Assembly: GCA_017454745.1 (NCBI GenBank)
Contig: JAFTCL010000032.1
Location: 1 to 64,000 of the forward strand
DNA length: 64,000 bases
Source: Kiritimatiellia bacterium
GTDB lineage: Bacteria > Verrucomicrobiota > Kiritimatiellia > RFP12 > UBA1067
Direction of reading: 5' to 3'
The position numbers were made by a program, and so were the translations under genes. Positions 25,484 to 34,445 of this stretch are shown piece after piece (positions within the stretch are counted from its first letter, which is position 1; each line of letters starts with the position of its first letter). A model generated the notes under the pieces. That model made no database searches and had not been told where the DNA came from. It was given only the letters and a program-made list of their open reading frames with translations.

Positions 25484-26482
25484 TCACCACTTGAAAAGAT
25501 AGGGTTTGTAATTCTTATTCCCTGCAAAGTGCCCGACCAACCGATAGACCTGACGCTGGAGAATACTGTCCAGACTCAAGCGTTTCCCCTTGTAGGCATA
25601 TTCGGTGGCAAAACAGTTCTGGACCTCATCAATGATCCGTTTCTTGATTAATGGGGTCAACGTTTTGGCTCTCGCCAGTAACGTTCTGTTTTTGATGATG
25701 ATTCGATCGACACACCATGCACGATACTCCTCAATGAGATCCAAAACCAGCGAAGGCTTCCCAGGTCGTTCGACATGGAAGAATCCCAGATATGGTTCAA
25801 GTCCCGCCACGAGAATCGCATTCCAGATTCGGGAGGAGAGGATGGCGTATCCGTAATTTAAAGCCGCATTGACCGGTTCAGGACTCCCACGTCCTTCGCG
25901 GCCGCAAAAGCTTTCCGGCAACAGTCCCACTTCGGGCCATAAGTGCCAATAGAGCGATGCGCCGCTACCCTCTATTCCCAAAAGTGAAGCTCGACAATCC
26001 TCCTTGCATTGGGCATATGCGGCGATCTGGTCGGCGGCAGCTTTAAGTTGTTCTGCGGTCTCCGTCAATTTCACCGAAATGCCGTTCTGTTGCCGCGCCG
26101 CCGATTTAGCGAAATAGCAAATGACTGCCCGCTGATTGCGCAATTTGCCATACATAATGCGCATGGCAAGCTCCGCAGAACAGACCCCGTCCTCAAGAAA
26201 TAGAATCTGGTGGCGGCGGGTCTGGCCCACACCGTGCGACCGGATACCGGAAACCGCAGCCACACATTCACCGATTCCATTCAGAATAAAAATGCGGATG
26301 CCGCGTGAACTCCCCTCCTGAATGAGATTACTGGAAAGGGAGACTCCCTCTTTCGCAATGGTAATCGTGTGCAGACGGGACAACGGGTATTCCGCAATCA
26401 ACTCCCCTTTCTGTTTTACCGTAACCCGTGCCCCCGTCACGCCCAAAGCCGTCCCATATTCACAGATGACCAGATGTCTCAT
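25484..26482 (-). CDS. cas1: CRISPR-associated integrase Cas1
   Basis: The product has 332 residues, a standard Cas1 length. The N-terminal beta domain starts MRHLVICEYGTALGV and includes the segment SRLHTITIAKEGVSLSS. The C-terminal helical domain carries LLGIEGSGASLYW, holding the glutamate of the metal site, then NAALNYGYAILSS, LEPYLGFFHVERPGKPSLVLDLIEEYR with the conserved His and Asp/Glu, and the final helices. All catalytic residues therefore appear intact, so spacer acquisition should be possible. It starts 2 nt after the cas9 stop. Confidence 0.97.
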   Translation of the reverse strand: MRHLVICEYGTALGVTGARVTVKQKGELIAEYPLSRLHTITIAKEGVSLSSNLIQEGSSRGIRIFILNGIGECVAAVSGIRSHGVGQTRRHQILFLEDGVCSAELAMRIMYGKLRNQRAVICYFAKSAARQQNGISVKLTETAEQLKAAADQIAAYAQCKEDCRASLLGIEGSGASLYWHLWPEVGLLPESFCGREGRGSPEPVNAALNYGYAILSSRIWNAILVAGLEPYLGFFHVERPGKPSLVLDLIEEYRAWCVDRIIIKNRTLLARAKTLTPLIKKRIIDEVQNCFATEYAYKGKRLSLDSILQRQVYRLVGHFAGNKNYKPYLFKW

Positions 26483-26484
26483 TG

Positions 26485-29400
26485 TTACGAACGGAATGCC
26501 TCATTGTAACGTTTTTTCAGACTTGCAGGGAATCCATTTAAACTGTATTTAGCGACAACACAATCATCGCTGCGGGCCAAGATGGAAATGGGTTTGTTGT
26601 CCCGGCATTTGAAAGGTAAAAGAATCGGCAAGGATGCCCATCTGGAAGGAGGTATCTTCATCTTCGCTTTAAGTTGTGAATTAAGGTTGCCAGAGATAGC
26701 ATCATCACTCAGCAGTTGTTCCGCCGCATGGAGATACAATTCAACCTTGGCATACATACGTTCATTTGTTCCGGGAGCGAGGAAAACCCGTTTCAAAAGC
26801 GTTTTTTCCTCATCGGTCAAGGTGATCTGTCGCCAAGCATCCATACGCACATAATTGCCCGTTTCCGCGAATCGCCCTCCAAAACCATGGATGTTCCGAG
26901 AAGTCAGGTTGGTTTGAACAACGGGGGTACTGAAGTTAACGCCATCGCTAGTTACGGCGAATCCAGAATAAACGGCGGGTGCGGAAATGGTCTGCCATGT
27001 CCGGGTACCAAAGGGATTCCGCCTTCCAATCCGAAAACCTCCCGATGGGGATTCCAGCAACGGCAACGAGAAGACCTTGCGTGTCCGGTCATGCGCTAAA
27101 CCCGGTGGAGTGGAACTGAAGAATTTGCTCAACTCCTTATGCTCCCAAAGGGGGTCATTGGCTGAAGTGGCCGTCGCCCATTTCTCATTGAAGCACTCCA
27201 AGTTGATAATCCGCATCCATCTCTGAAAAGATGGATATTGAATGGGTTCCTTTTTAAAGCCTCTTACGTTGATTTTTAACGTGCAACCGTCTTTTATCTT
27301 TTGGATGACAGCGTCCCGGGAGAGGATTTTCACTGGCTTGTTGTTCTTGTACTCGCACATGACGGATTGAACCGGTTGCTTATGGGTCGAGTAATGGAGT
27401 GCGTCCAAGAGATCGGCGGTTTTCAGGCTATCCGGTGCCGAGGGCTCGTGGGCGATCGTGTGCAGAAAAGTTCGGACCTTATCCGCATCGAACGGGCAGA
27501 TAAAGGGGCGTCCGCCAGTTTCAATCTTTCTGAAGACACCATCCAACGAGTCGGGCGGAGGCGTTTTGTCCGCCCGCAGGAACGGTTTAATCCGCAAATA
27601 GAGGGAGGGGCCTTCGCCGCTTTTCGCAAGAAAGACGGCATTTCCAGGCGAGAATCCAAATCCCACTTGACGAGACTTGGTCACGACAAAGGGAAGAAAC
27701 TTGTCCCCGTAAAGGGTATCTTTAAATATCCTCTGAGATTCAGGGCGATCTTTCTGATAACTTTTTTTACGCGTAACCGAAACCGCTTGATAGGTCTTTG
27801 GAAGCATGCGCTTCACCCAATCGACCCAAGCCTCTTCACTGGCTTTCGCGCCTGCGCCTAACTGGTCACGCTGCTCAGCCCAAATTGTCAACCCCATCGC
27901 GGCGTCAAGGATGTGGCTGTAAAGGGGTTGTTCTTCCTGTTTGGCATATTCGGAATAGTGTTCCGACAACACACTGCGTAGGTAACTGGCCTCTTCCGCA
28001 TCAATTTTAATGGCTTCAATGGAAACCGGCAGGTTAATCCCCCGATCCGCGAGAGCGGCGCGTAACGACGCCCCGAACTGTTTGGCCAGCCAACGTTGTG
28101 TTCCGTTTACATGGCTTTTACAAATCTGCCGCAGTTCCCGGATCAGCTCTTTTTTGCACGCACAGTCATCGGCGAAAAGCAAATGCCGAACGGTCTGCCG
28201 GGCATCTTCCGGTAACATCGCGAAACCGGATGCCAACCGGAGATTCCCCTTGCGCAACGCCATATAGTTTTCGATCAGGTGCGCCTGAATGTCATGGATA
28301 TCGGTTGTGCCGAATTGCTTCTCCAGGTACACGGGGGCGAGATCATGAAGCGTATAGGCCGAATTCGACTTTTCCACGTTGCATTTATAGTGCGATAGGA
28401 TCAGATTGGGTTCGGAGTTGAATACCGTTCCATAACGTTGAATCGAATACGCCCGCGCGAGGATATGATCGATCTGCCCGACAGATACCGGTTTGCCGCA
28501 ATACGGGCAAATCCCCTTTCCGTCATCACGAATTCGTGTATTCTTCTCTCGCCATGACGTTTCCCATAGTTCCTCTTGGCGCGAACGGATGTCCTTCAAT
28601 CTTTTTTTGTTTTGCTCTGTGACCGGATATGCTGTCCCTTTGATGTCCATTACATTCAAGGTGAATTCGAAACGGTTCTCCTCGATAATGATGGGAACGA
28701 CAATTTCGGAACAGGTGTCGTCTCCTTGCGTTTCGATCCATGCCGCGATTTGATCCGCCTTCATCTGCGCCGCTTCATATCCCACCCGTTTGGATAACCG
28801 GGCGACAACCCCGTCAAACGGTTCATCGGTGTTTGACGGCAACCGTTTGGCATGGGCAACAGGCTCTCCATGATCTTTGCAAAACGTTGAACTGCGGAAA
28901 CGGTTGTCTTCGGAACAACACCGACAGGTTTTACTGAATCCGTGAACATCACCCTTTAACACATTATAAAGCTGACTCCACACATAAGGGTCGGCGAATC
29001 GTGCATCCTCCGCATAAGGATCCAGTCCAAAATGCTCAACGAGATAGGCTTTCAGGCATTTGCCCGCCGGGGCGAATCTGGGTTCCAACCGTTTCCACTC
29101 CGAGTCCTCTTCTCGCAAAGCCTGGTCATGGAACGCAGCACCCATTTTCTTGATCAACTTGGCACTCGCTTCCGCGAGGTTAATCAGAAATTGGCGTTCG
29201 ACTTTCGTTTTTGAAAGAAAATCAGTATGAATATCCTGAATATCATCAGCATTCAAATCGACACCCAACAGATGACCCACAATCAGGTGAGCGACCTTAT
29301 CCTTGTGGGGTGGATTTTTCCCGCACACTTTTAGAAGACGATCGGGAAGGGTCGGGTACCATCCGCCGTGCGCCGCCACATTACTCTCTTCATAATACCG

Positions 29401-30705
29401 TTTCGCGCAATCAAGAAACGGCCCTAGATGCGAACCTAGACGTTGAGACAGGATACCCCTGTCATCCGTTGTCTCATCAGACTTATCGGCGGTAATGATT
29501 CTCCGCAATCTGACAACATCACTACGTTTGGAACGGTCGAAGATGACCTGAAGTTTTCGAACCGCTGTTTCCCGTTCCCCCTCATATCCTGATTCAGGAA
29601 ACCCGGCCAAAAAGCCATCGATATCCATCAGCGGAATCCAGCTACGCCATTCGGGATAGTCCTGATCGAGAACTTCGGGATCCAAGAGCAAGGTGGCGCA
29701 TTTTGGGGGATGACGATTGTTTTGATCTTCGTATGGCGGGATTGAGATCTTCGGGGGATACGACAGCCAAAGGTCAATCACCTTTCCTGGGTTATCCGCC
29801 AGCCACTTAAGAAGGGTTTTCTTATTTTGGACATCGTCCTGTTTTTCGGCATGCCAACCCCGCACATAGCGGCGGAACTTCTCCGCCATCCGGGGCTCAT
29901 CCCATCGGTCGCCGGTTTTCCAAGTCTCAACATTAAAATACTTCCGGAGACACCGCAATTGAAGGTTACTGATATGGCCAACCAACGAGGCGAAGGTGTC
30001 GGGGGTGAACCCCGCCTTGCCGAGGGGCGTCAGCGCCGTTTCCCAGATTGTGGCGATGTCGCTCCGGATATTTTCAAAATATTCGGGACGATGCTTATGG
30101 CCACCCAGATCGGCGGTGGCGGTTTCCATGACCGACAGAAAGGATTTTTTAGTCGCCTTGAATTTATCAAGTGTACAATCGATCTGTTCAAGCCGCCTTT
30201 TCAGATCTTTATTATTTTGCTTGCCGAAGATCGGGTGTTTGGTAATCGCATCTCCCTGCCGAACTAGTTCTGGCAATTGCTCCGCAAGGTTTTGGTCAGG
30301 ATTCAAAAAATCAAATCCCATCGCGATCAAATCTGTCACCTCTGGCAATTCGCTAGTGTTTTCCGTGTAAAAGGTGAAACCCCGACGGTTCAAGATCCCG
30401 TTGACAACGGCGACAAACGCCTTCTTCTCTGGTGCGGCTTCAGCCAGCCACGCATCAAGGCCGAAACGGTTTTTCAAAATCGTCCAAAGAAGGCGTTTAG
30501 CCATCTTCCGGCGCTTGTAACCACGGATCTGATGGCGTTTCTGGGTCCGTGATTTATAACCAAGCGTCAAGTCGTTGTGGGTGATGGAGAGTGTGGCACC
30601 CGTCACGGGGTGATAATGGGTCTCCTCCCCTTCACAAAATTGGGTCATGACGATGCCCGTATTAACGGCACCCATATCAAACGCGATCGGTGAAAACAGT
30701 TTCAT
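26485..30705 (-). CDS. cas9: Type II-B Cas9 nuclease
   Basis: The product has 1406 residues. RuvC-I reads SPIAFDMGAVNTGIV, with the catalytic Asp at position 10. An arginine-rich bridge helix follows (KSRTQKRHQIRGYKRRKMAK, about 51-70). RuvC-II is near 668 (IVVPIIIEENRFEF). HNH lies near 730-790 (CPYCGKPVSVGQIDHILARA, then SEPNLILSHYKCNVEK). RuvC-III is near 930 (YSHILDAAMGLTIWA). A cysteine-rich patch, TCRCCSEDNRF, precedes the HNH domain by about 140 residues. All nuclease residues are intact, so target cleavage is expected. Size, the bridge-helix sequence and linkage to cas4 identify II-B rather than II-A or II-C. The ATG at 30705 has AAGGA upstream and its own promoter. The adjacent tracrRNA and array complete the system. 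Confidence 0.97.
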   Translation of the reverse strand: MKLFSPIAFDMGAVNTGIVMTQFCEGEETHYHPVTGATLSITHNDLTLGYKSRTQKRHQIRGYKRRKMAKRLLWTILKNRFGLDAWLAEAAPEKKAFVAVVNGILNRRGFTFYTENTSELPEVTDLIAMGFDFLNPDQNLAEQLPELVRQGDAITKHPIFGKQNNKDLKRRLEQIDCTLDKFKATKKSFLSVMETATADLGGHKHRPEYFENIRSDIATIWETALTPLGKAGFTPDTFASLVGHISNLQLRCLRKYFNVETWKTGDRWDEPRMAEKFRRYVRGWHAEKQDDVQNKKTLLKWLADNPGKVIDLWLSYPPKISIPPYEDQNNRHPPKCATLLLDPEVLDQDYPEWRSWIPLMDIDGFLAGFPESGYEGERETAVRKLQVIFDRSKRSDVVRLRRIITADKSDETTDDRGILSQRLGSHLGPFLDCAKRYYEESNVAAHGGWYPTLPDRLLKVCGKNPPHKDKVAHLIVGHLLGVDLNADDIQDIHTDFLSKTKVERQFLINLAEASAKLIKKMGAAFHDQALREEDSEWKRLEPRFAPAGKCLKAYLVEHFGLDPYAEDARFADPYVWSQLYNVLKGDVHGFSKTCRCCSEDNRFRSSTFCKDHGEPVAHAKRLPSNTDEPFDGVVARLSKRVGYEAAQMKADQIAAWIETQGDDTCSEIVVPIIIEENRFEFTLNVMDIKGTAYPVTEQNKKRLKDIRSRQEELWETSWREKNTRIRDDGKGICPYCGKPVSVGQIDHILARAYSIQRYGTVFNSEPNLILSHYKCNVEKSNSAYTLHDLAPVYLEKQFGTTDIHDIQAHLIENYMALRKGNLRLASGFAMLPEDARQTVRHLLFADDCACKKELIRELRQICKSHVNGTQRWLAKQFGASLRAALADRGINLPVSIEAIKIDAEEASYLRSVLSEHYSEYAKQEEQPLYSHILDAAMGLTIWAEQRDQLGAGAKASEEAWVDWVKRMLPKTYQAVSVTRKKSYQKDRPESQRIFKDTLYGDKFLPFVVTKSRQVGFGFSPGNAVFLAKSGEGPSLYLRIKPFLRADKTPPPDSLDGVFRKIETGGRPFICPFDADKVRTFLHTIAHEPSAPDSLKTADLLDALHYSTHKQPVQSVMCEYKNNKPVKILSRDAVIQKIKDGCTLKINVRGFKKEPIQYPSFQRWMRIINLECFNEKWATATSANDPLWEHKELSKFFSSTPPGLAHDRTRKVFSLPLLESPSGGFRIGRRNPFGTRTWQTISAPAVYSGFAVTSDGVNFSTPVVQTNLTSRNIHGFGGRFAETGNYVRMDAWRQITLTDEEKTLLKRVFLAPGTNERMYAKVELYLHAAEQLLSDDAISGNLNSQLKAKMKIPPSRWASLPILLPFKCRDNKPISILARSDDCVVAKYSLNGFPASLKKRYNEAFRS

Positions 30706-30741
30706 AACTATTCCTTAATCAGATTCTGGGTCGAGATAACA

Positions 30742-30770
30742 ATTATACCAGTACTTTTTAAGCACAACTC
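30742..30770 (-). promoter_or_regulatory. Extended -10 promoter of the cas9 operon
   Basis: On the minus strand a perfect TATAAT (30747-30742) is preceded by TGG, an extended -10. A weak -35, GAGTTG (30770-30765), lies 17 nt upstream. Transcription would start near 30735, giving a leader of about 30 nt with the AAGGA site before the cas9 ATG. Confidence 0.65.
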
Positions 30771-30910
30771 GTTGAGAATATATCACAATTTGATTAGTGA
30801 GGCAACGAGAATTTTCCAATTGTAGTTTTTTCAAGTATCACATTATTACCCGGTTTGATTTACGTGCTAAGTTGACGTGCGATTGTACGATTATTTCCCC
30901 AAATTACCTG

Positions 30911-31087
30911 TTACGCTACATAATCTTATCATTGCCGACGTTCGCCGGCAAATGTCATCAATTTTATCATTCCGCCACATAGTCTTATCAGGCGAGGTCT
31001 TAACCACTCGTCTTGCCATCCCATCCCGCTACGTAGTCTTATCTGTCATAACCGCCCATATTTTTCATTCCGCCACGTATTCTCATT
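30911..31087. repeat. Four degenerate 20-bp direct repeats upstream of cas9
   Basis: Copies at 30911-30930, 30970-30989, 31024-31043 and 31068-31087 share a core close to TCCGCYACRTAGTCTTATC. Spacing is irregular (59, 54 and 44 nt between starts). The repeats are unlike the CRISPR repeat, and no open frame covers them. Possible origins are the multiple transposase-binding sites of a lost insertion sequence (IS21-type ends carry such repeats), an iteron set, or regulatory sites. The rest of 30771-31340 is AT-rich and shows nothing else I can support. Confidence 0.5.
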
Positions 31088-31340
31088 TCTTGTGCCTAGT
31101 CTAGTTCGCGCTGGGGCTGGGTCCGTCGACACCCAGTACCGAATGAGACCACGTGTCGGAACGAAGATCCCGCTGACGATGACAAATGCTGAGGATTCCG
31201 GTCTTTAAAATTGTCCTTAATAGCTCTTGCATTCCCAATTTTTAAGTGCGATAATATTTTCATATCCAATAGAAATGCTATTGGTATTGACCATGCAATG
31301 GATGTTGTACCGTGTATTGCAGGCCGGAAGGGATAATGAA

Positions 31341-31631
31341 ATGTCAAATGTTCGTTACATCTGTACGAAGTGTGGAGCAACCATGTGGAAGCCAAAGAAG
31401 ATATCAGGTATGGGATGTTGGGTTACCATTCTTCTTTTCATAGCATTTTTGGTAACAATTGATATGGCTCAATGGGAACTTTCTTTTCTGATTTTGGTGT
31501 TAGATGCAATTATCTATTATTGTACACTGAAGAAGAATTGTTGCCCCAAATGTAAATGTAATAAGTGTGTTATTCCAATTGACACCCCGATGGGCCAAAA
31601 ATTACTGCGTGATTTTAAAAATGACGTGTGA
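31341..31631 (+). CDS. Small zinc-ribbon membrane protein
   Basis: The product has 96 residues from ATG 31341, chosen because GGAAGGG lies 8 nt upstream; a longer frame from 31227 lacks such a site. An N-terminal zinc-ribbon half (YICTKCGATMWKPKK) is followed by two transmembrane helices (WVTILLFIAFLVTIDMA and LSFLILVLDAIIYYC). A second cysteine set follows (NCCPKCKCNKCVIPID). The two C-x-x-C halves on either side of the hairpin could join to bind one zinc at the membrane surface. I do not recognise the family. It lies alone in AT-rich sequence between the cas operon and fhs, so it may belong to the accessory region. Confidence 0.6.
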   Translation: MSNVRYICTKCGATMWKPKKISGMGCWVTILLFIAFLVTIDMAQWELSFLILVLDAIIYYCTLKKNCCPKCKCNKCVIPIDTPMGQKLLRDFKNDV

Positions 31632-31802
31632 TCTGCGGATTCCAGAGCAAGTTGGAAAGCGAGGGCGCGCAGGAATATCGAATTGCCGATATTCAAAGTA
31701 TCACCGCCATCGTTTTGTGTACTTTTTGGGCAAGGCCCATTTCCATTATTATGGCAAACAGCGGATATTTCACCTAATGCGACATTGGATGTCGACATCG
31801 GA

Positions 31803-31831
31803 TTGACTTGTGCCTTGGATTGTGGCATAAT
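31803..31831 (+). promoter_or_regulatory. Promoter of fhs
   Basis: TTGACT (31803-31808) and CATAAT (31826-31831) are spaced by 17 nt, with a predicted start near 31838. AGGAGG follows at 31857-31862, 7 nt before the fhs ATG. The 31632-31802 stretch before it shows no gene. Confidence 0.7.
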
Positions 31832-31869
31832 GTTTTCATTCTTTTCCTAAAAAACAGGAGGCGTGTGTG

Positions 31870-33636
31870 ATGAAAATCGATCCTACTAAAATGGCGGACT
31901 GGGAGGTTGCCGAGGCGGCGGAGGCTACGCTGCGTCCGGTGGCGGATTTGGCGCGGGAACTTGGGCTTAAAGAGGGTGAATGGCTGCCCTATGGGCGTTC
32001 GTTGGCGAAAATCGACGCCGCGGCGGTGCACCGGCGGCTGGGCGGTGACACTCACCGGGCCAAATACATCGATGTGACGGCTATCACGCCCACCCCGCTC
32101 GGCGAAGGAAAAACCACCACCACGCTCGGTTTGGTCGAAGGTTTGGGCAAGCTCGGCAAACGGGTTTGCGGCGCGGTGCGCCAGCCCAGCGGCGGCCCGA
32201 CCTTCAACATTAAGGGTTCCGCGGCGGGCGGCGGTTTGGCGCAGGTGGTGCCGCTTTCCCCGCTATCGCTCGGTTTGACCGGCGACATCGACGCCATCAC
32301 CAACGCGAACAATCTGGCGATGGTGGCGCTGAACTCCCGGATGCAGCACGAGCAGAACCACGACGACGCTTGGCTCGCCGAACGCGGCTTGAAGCGGCTG
32401 GATATCGATCCTGAGCGCGTCCAGTTGCGTTGGGCGATGGATTTCTGCGCCCAGGGGCTGCGCAACATTGAGATCGGGCGCGGCGGCAAGCTCGACGGAT
32501 TCCGTACCGATTCCGGGTTTTACATCACCGTGGCCTCCGAGGTGATGGCGATTTTGGCCATGTCAACCGATCTGGCCGACCTGCGCCGGCGGCTGGGCAA
32601 GATTATCGTGGCCTACTCCAAGAGCGGCAAGCCGGTCACCACCGCCGATCTGGAGGTGGACGGCGCGATGGCGGCTTGGCTGGTCAACGCGGTGCACCCC
32701 ACGCTGATGCAGTCGATCGAGGGGCAGCCGATGCTGGTCCACGCCGGGCCGTTCGCCAACATCGCGATCGGGCAAAGCTCGGTGATCGCCGACAAACTCG
32801 CCTCCCGGCTTTGCGACTATCTGGTCACGGAGAGCGGATTCGCGTCCGACATCGGTTACGAGAAGTTCTGGAACATCAAATGCCGCTGCTCCGGGCTTAA
32901 ACCCGACGCGGTGGTGCTGGTGGCGACGGTCCGCGCCCTCAAGGCCCACGGCGGCGCCCCGGCGGTTCGCGCCGGAATGCCGCTCGACCCGGTGTACACC
33001 TCCGAGGCTCTGGAGCCGCTGGAGAAGGGGTGCGAAAACCTTTTGGCCCACATCGAGATCGTCAAGCGTTCCGGCATCAACCCGGTGGTGTGCCTGAACG
33101 GGTTCTACACCGACACCCCCGCCGAACACGCCTTGGTGCGTCGCGTGGTGGAGGCGGCGGGCGCGCGGTTCGCGGTTTCCGAGCACTGGCTGAAGGGCGG
33201 CGATGGCGCCATCGAACTGGCCGAGGCGGTGGTTGCCGCCTGCGAAGAGCCGAACGACTTCCGGTTCTTATCCGACCTCAACGAGCCGCTTACCAAGCGA
33301 ATCGAGGCCATCGCCCGCGAAGTTTACGGCGGCGACGGCGTGGAGCTGTCCGATTTGGCGCGCGAGAAGTTGGCGCGGTTTGAGGCCGACCCGGAGTTGT
33401 CCAAACTCCCGGTGTGCATGGCCAAGACGCAATACAGTCTCTCGCACGACCCGAAACTGCTCGGCCGCCCGAAGGGCTGGGTCCTGCCGGTGCGCGACGT
33501 GCTGATATACCAGGGCGCGGGTCTGGTGGTGCCGGTGACCGGCGACATCAAGCTTATGCCCGGCACGGCGGCGAACGCGGCGTTCCGCAAGATTGACGTC
33601 GATGTGGAGACCGGCAAGGTCCGCGGCCTGTTTTAA
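31870..33636 (+). CDS. fhs: Formate--tetrahydrofolate ligase
   Basis: The product has 588 residues from ATG 31870; a GTG one codon earlier is less well placed. It makes 10-formyl-THF from formate, THF and ATP, feeding purine and serine/glycine one-carbon metabolism or the methyl branch of the Wood-Ljungdahl route. Signatures are the P-loop TPTPLGEGKTTTTLGL, QPSGGPTFNIKGSAAGGG, and LTGDIDAITNANNLAMVALN. The C-terminus LPVRDVLIYQGAGLVVPVTGDIKLMPG is intact. It is slightly longer than many family members. It has a strong promoter and ribosome site. No other one-carbon gene is adjacent. Confidence 0.97.
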   Translation: MKIDPTKMADWEVAEAAEATLRPVADLARELGLKEGEWLPYGRSLAKIDAAAVHRRLGGDTHRAKYIDVTAITPTPLGEGKTTTTLGLVEGLGKLGKRVCGAVRQPSGGPTFNIKGSAAGGGLAQVVPLSPLSLGLTGDIDAITNANNLAMVALNSRMQHEQNHDDAWLAERGLKRLDIDPERVQLRWAMDFCAQGLRNIEIGRGGKLDGFRTDSGFYITVASEVMAILAMSTDLADLRRRLGKIIVAYSKSGKPVTTADLEVDGAMAAWLVNAVHPTLMQSIEGQPMLVHAGPFANIAIGQSSVIADKLASRLCDYLVTESGFASDIGYEKFWNIKCRCSGLKPDAVVLVATVRALKAHGGAPAVRAGMPLDPVYTSEALEPLEKGCENLLAHIEIVKRSGINPVVCLNGFYTDTPAEHALVRRVVEAAGARFAVSEHWLKGGDGAIELAEAVVAACEEPNDFRFLSDLNEPLTKRIEAIAREVYGGDGVELSDLAREKLARFEADPELSKLPVCMAKTQYSLSHDPKLLGRPKGWVLPVRDVLIYQGAGLVVPVTGDIKLMPGTAANAAFRKIDVDVETGKVRGLF

Positions 33637-33659
33637 AATCGAAGGGACGCTGTGCTGAC

Positions 33660-34427
33660 ATGGACAATGTTCTAAACGGCAAAAAATCGTGGCTCGCCGC
33701 CCCGGCGTTGTTCCTGCTCGGGGTGGTTGCCATTGTCGCGATCTGGCTGACGCATTCGCCGGAATGGGTGCAGGCCCATTTCGATGCCGACGGGGCCTCG
33801 CCGGTGGAATCTGCCACCATCGGGCTGTTCTACATGGTGATCGGTCTGCTGTGGCTGGTTCCGGCCATGCGCTGCCCCAGGGCCCGGCGGTTTTGGCGCT
33901 GGGATTTCTCGCTGGTGTCCATGCTGGCGATCTGCCGGGAGCTGGACTGGCACAAGTCGTGGATTGACACTTCGAACGTGCGCTACGTGGCCGGGAAAAT
34001 GGCGGGGAAAGCCTTCACCGGCACCGCCTACAAGCTGAAATTCCTCACCCGCACCGACGCGCCGTGGGCGGACAAGCTGATCGTGGCCGCCTTTTTCGCG
34101 GTGTTCATCGGGGTGTTGGGCGGCACCATCATCTATTTCCTGCCGCGGTTGTGGCGGGGGCTGTGGAAGCTGCATCCGGTGAGCTGGAGCATCGGTTTCC
34201 TGGGCGGTGTCGGAGTGCTTGTGAACGTTGTCGACCGGTTCCCGTCCGTGCTGCGCAAAATGGGGGTGCGCCTGACCGATAGCGTTGAGGCGTTGCAAAC
34301 CGCGATGGAGGAGGGGCTGGAGTTGCTGTTGCCGTTGCTGGCGATTTTGGCGATTTTGCAGGCCTACTTCATTTACGTCGCGCCGGGCGAGTCCTACGAT
34401 GAAACCGCCGCTTGGCGGGAAATTTAA
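33660..34427 (+). CDS. Polytopic membrane protein of unknown function
   Basis: The product has 255 residues with about six hydrophobic helices, for example LAAPALFLLGVVAIVAIWL, IGLFYMVIGLLWLVPAM, VAAFFAVFIGVLGGTIIYFL and LLLPLLAILAILQAYFIYVA. A conserved-looking soluble segment CRELDWHKSWID lies between helices. I do not recognise the family. It sits 23 nt after fhs and 18 nt before a response regulator in the same direction. It could be sensed or controlled by the two-component pair, but that is only context. Confidence 0.7.
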   Translation: MDNVLNGKKSWLAAPALFLLGVVAIVAIWLTHSPEWVQAHFDADGASPVESATIGLFYMVIGLLWLVPAMRCPRARRFWRWDFSLVSMLAICRELDWHKSWIDTSNVRYVAGKMAGKAFTGTAYKLKFLTRTDAPWADKLIVAAFFAVFIGVLGGTIIYFLPRLWRGLWKLHPVSWSIGFLGGVGVLVNVVDRFPSVLRKMGVRLTDSVEALQTAMEEGLELLLPLLAILAILQAYFIYVAPGESYDETAAWREI

Positions 34428-34445
34428 CTGCAAGCGGGAGAGACC

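Noticed and set aside
26485..30705. The large nuclease as an IscB/TnpB-like transposon protein
   Set aside because: Full Cas9 length, HNH inside RuvC, cas1-cas2-cas4 in the same operon, and matching array and tracrRNA establish it as Cas9.
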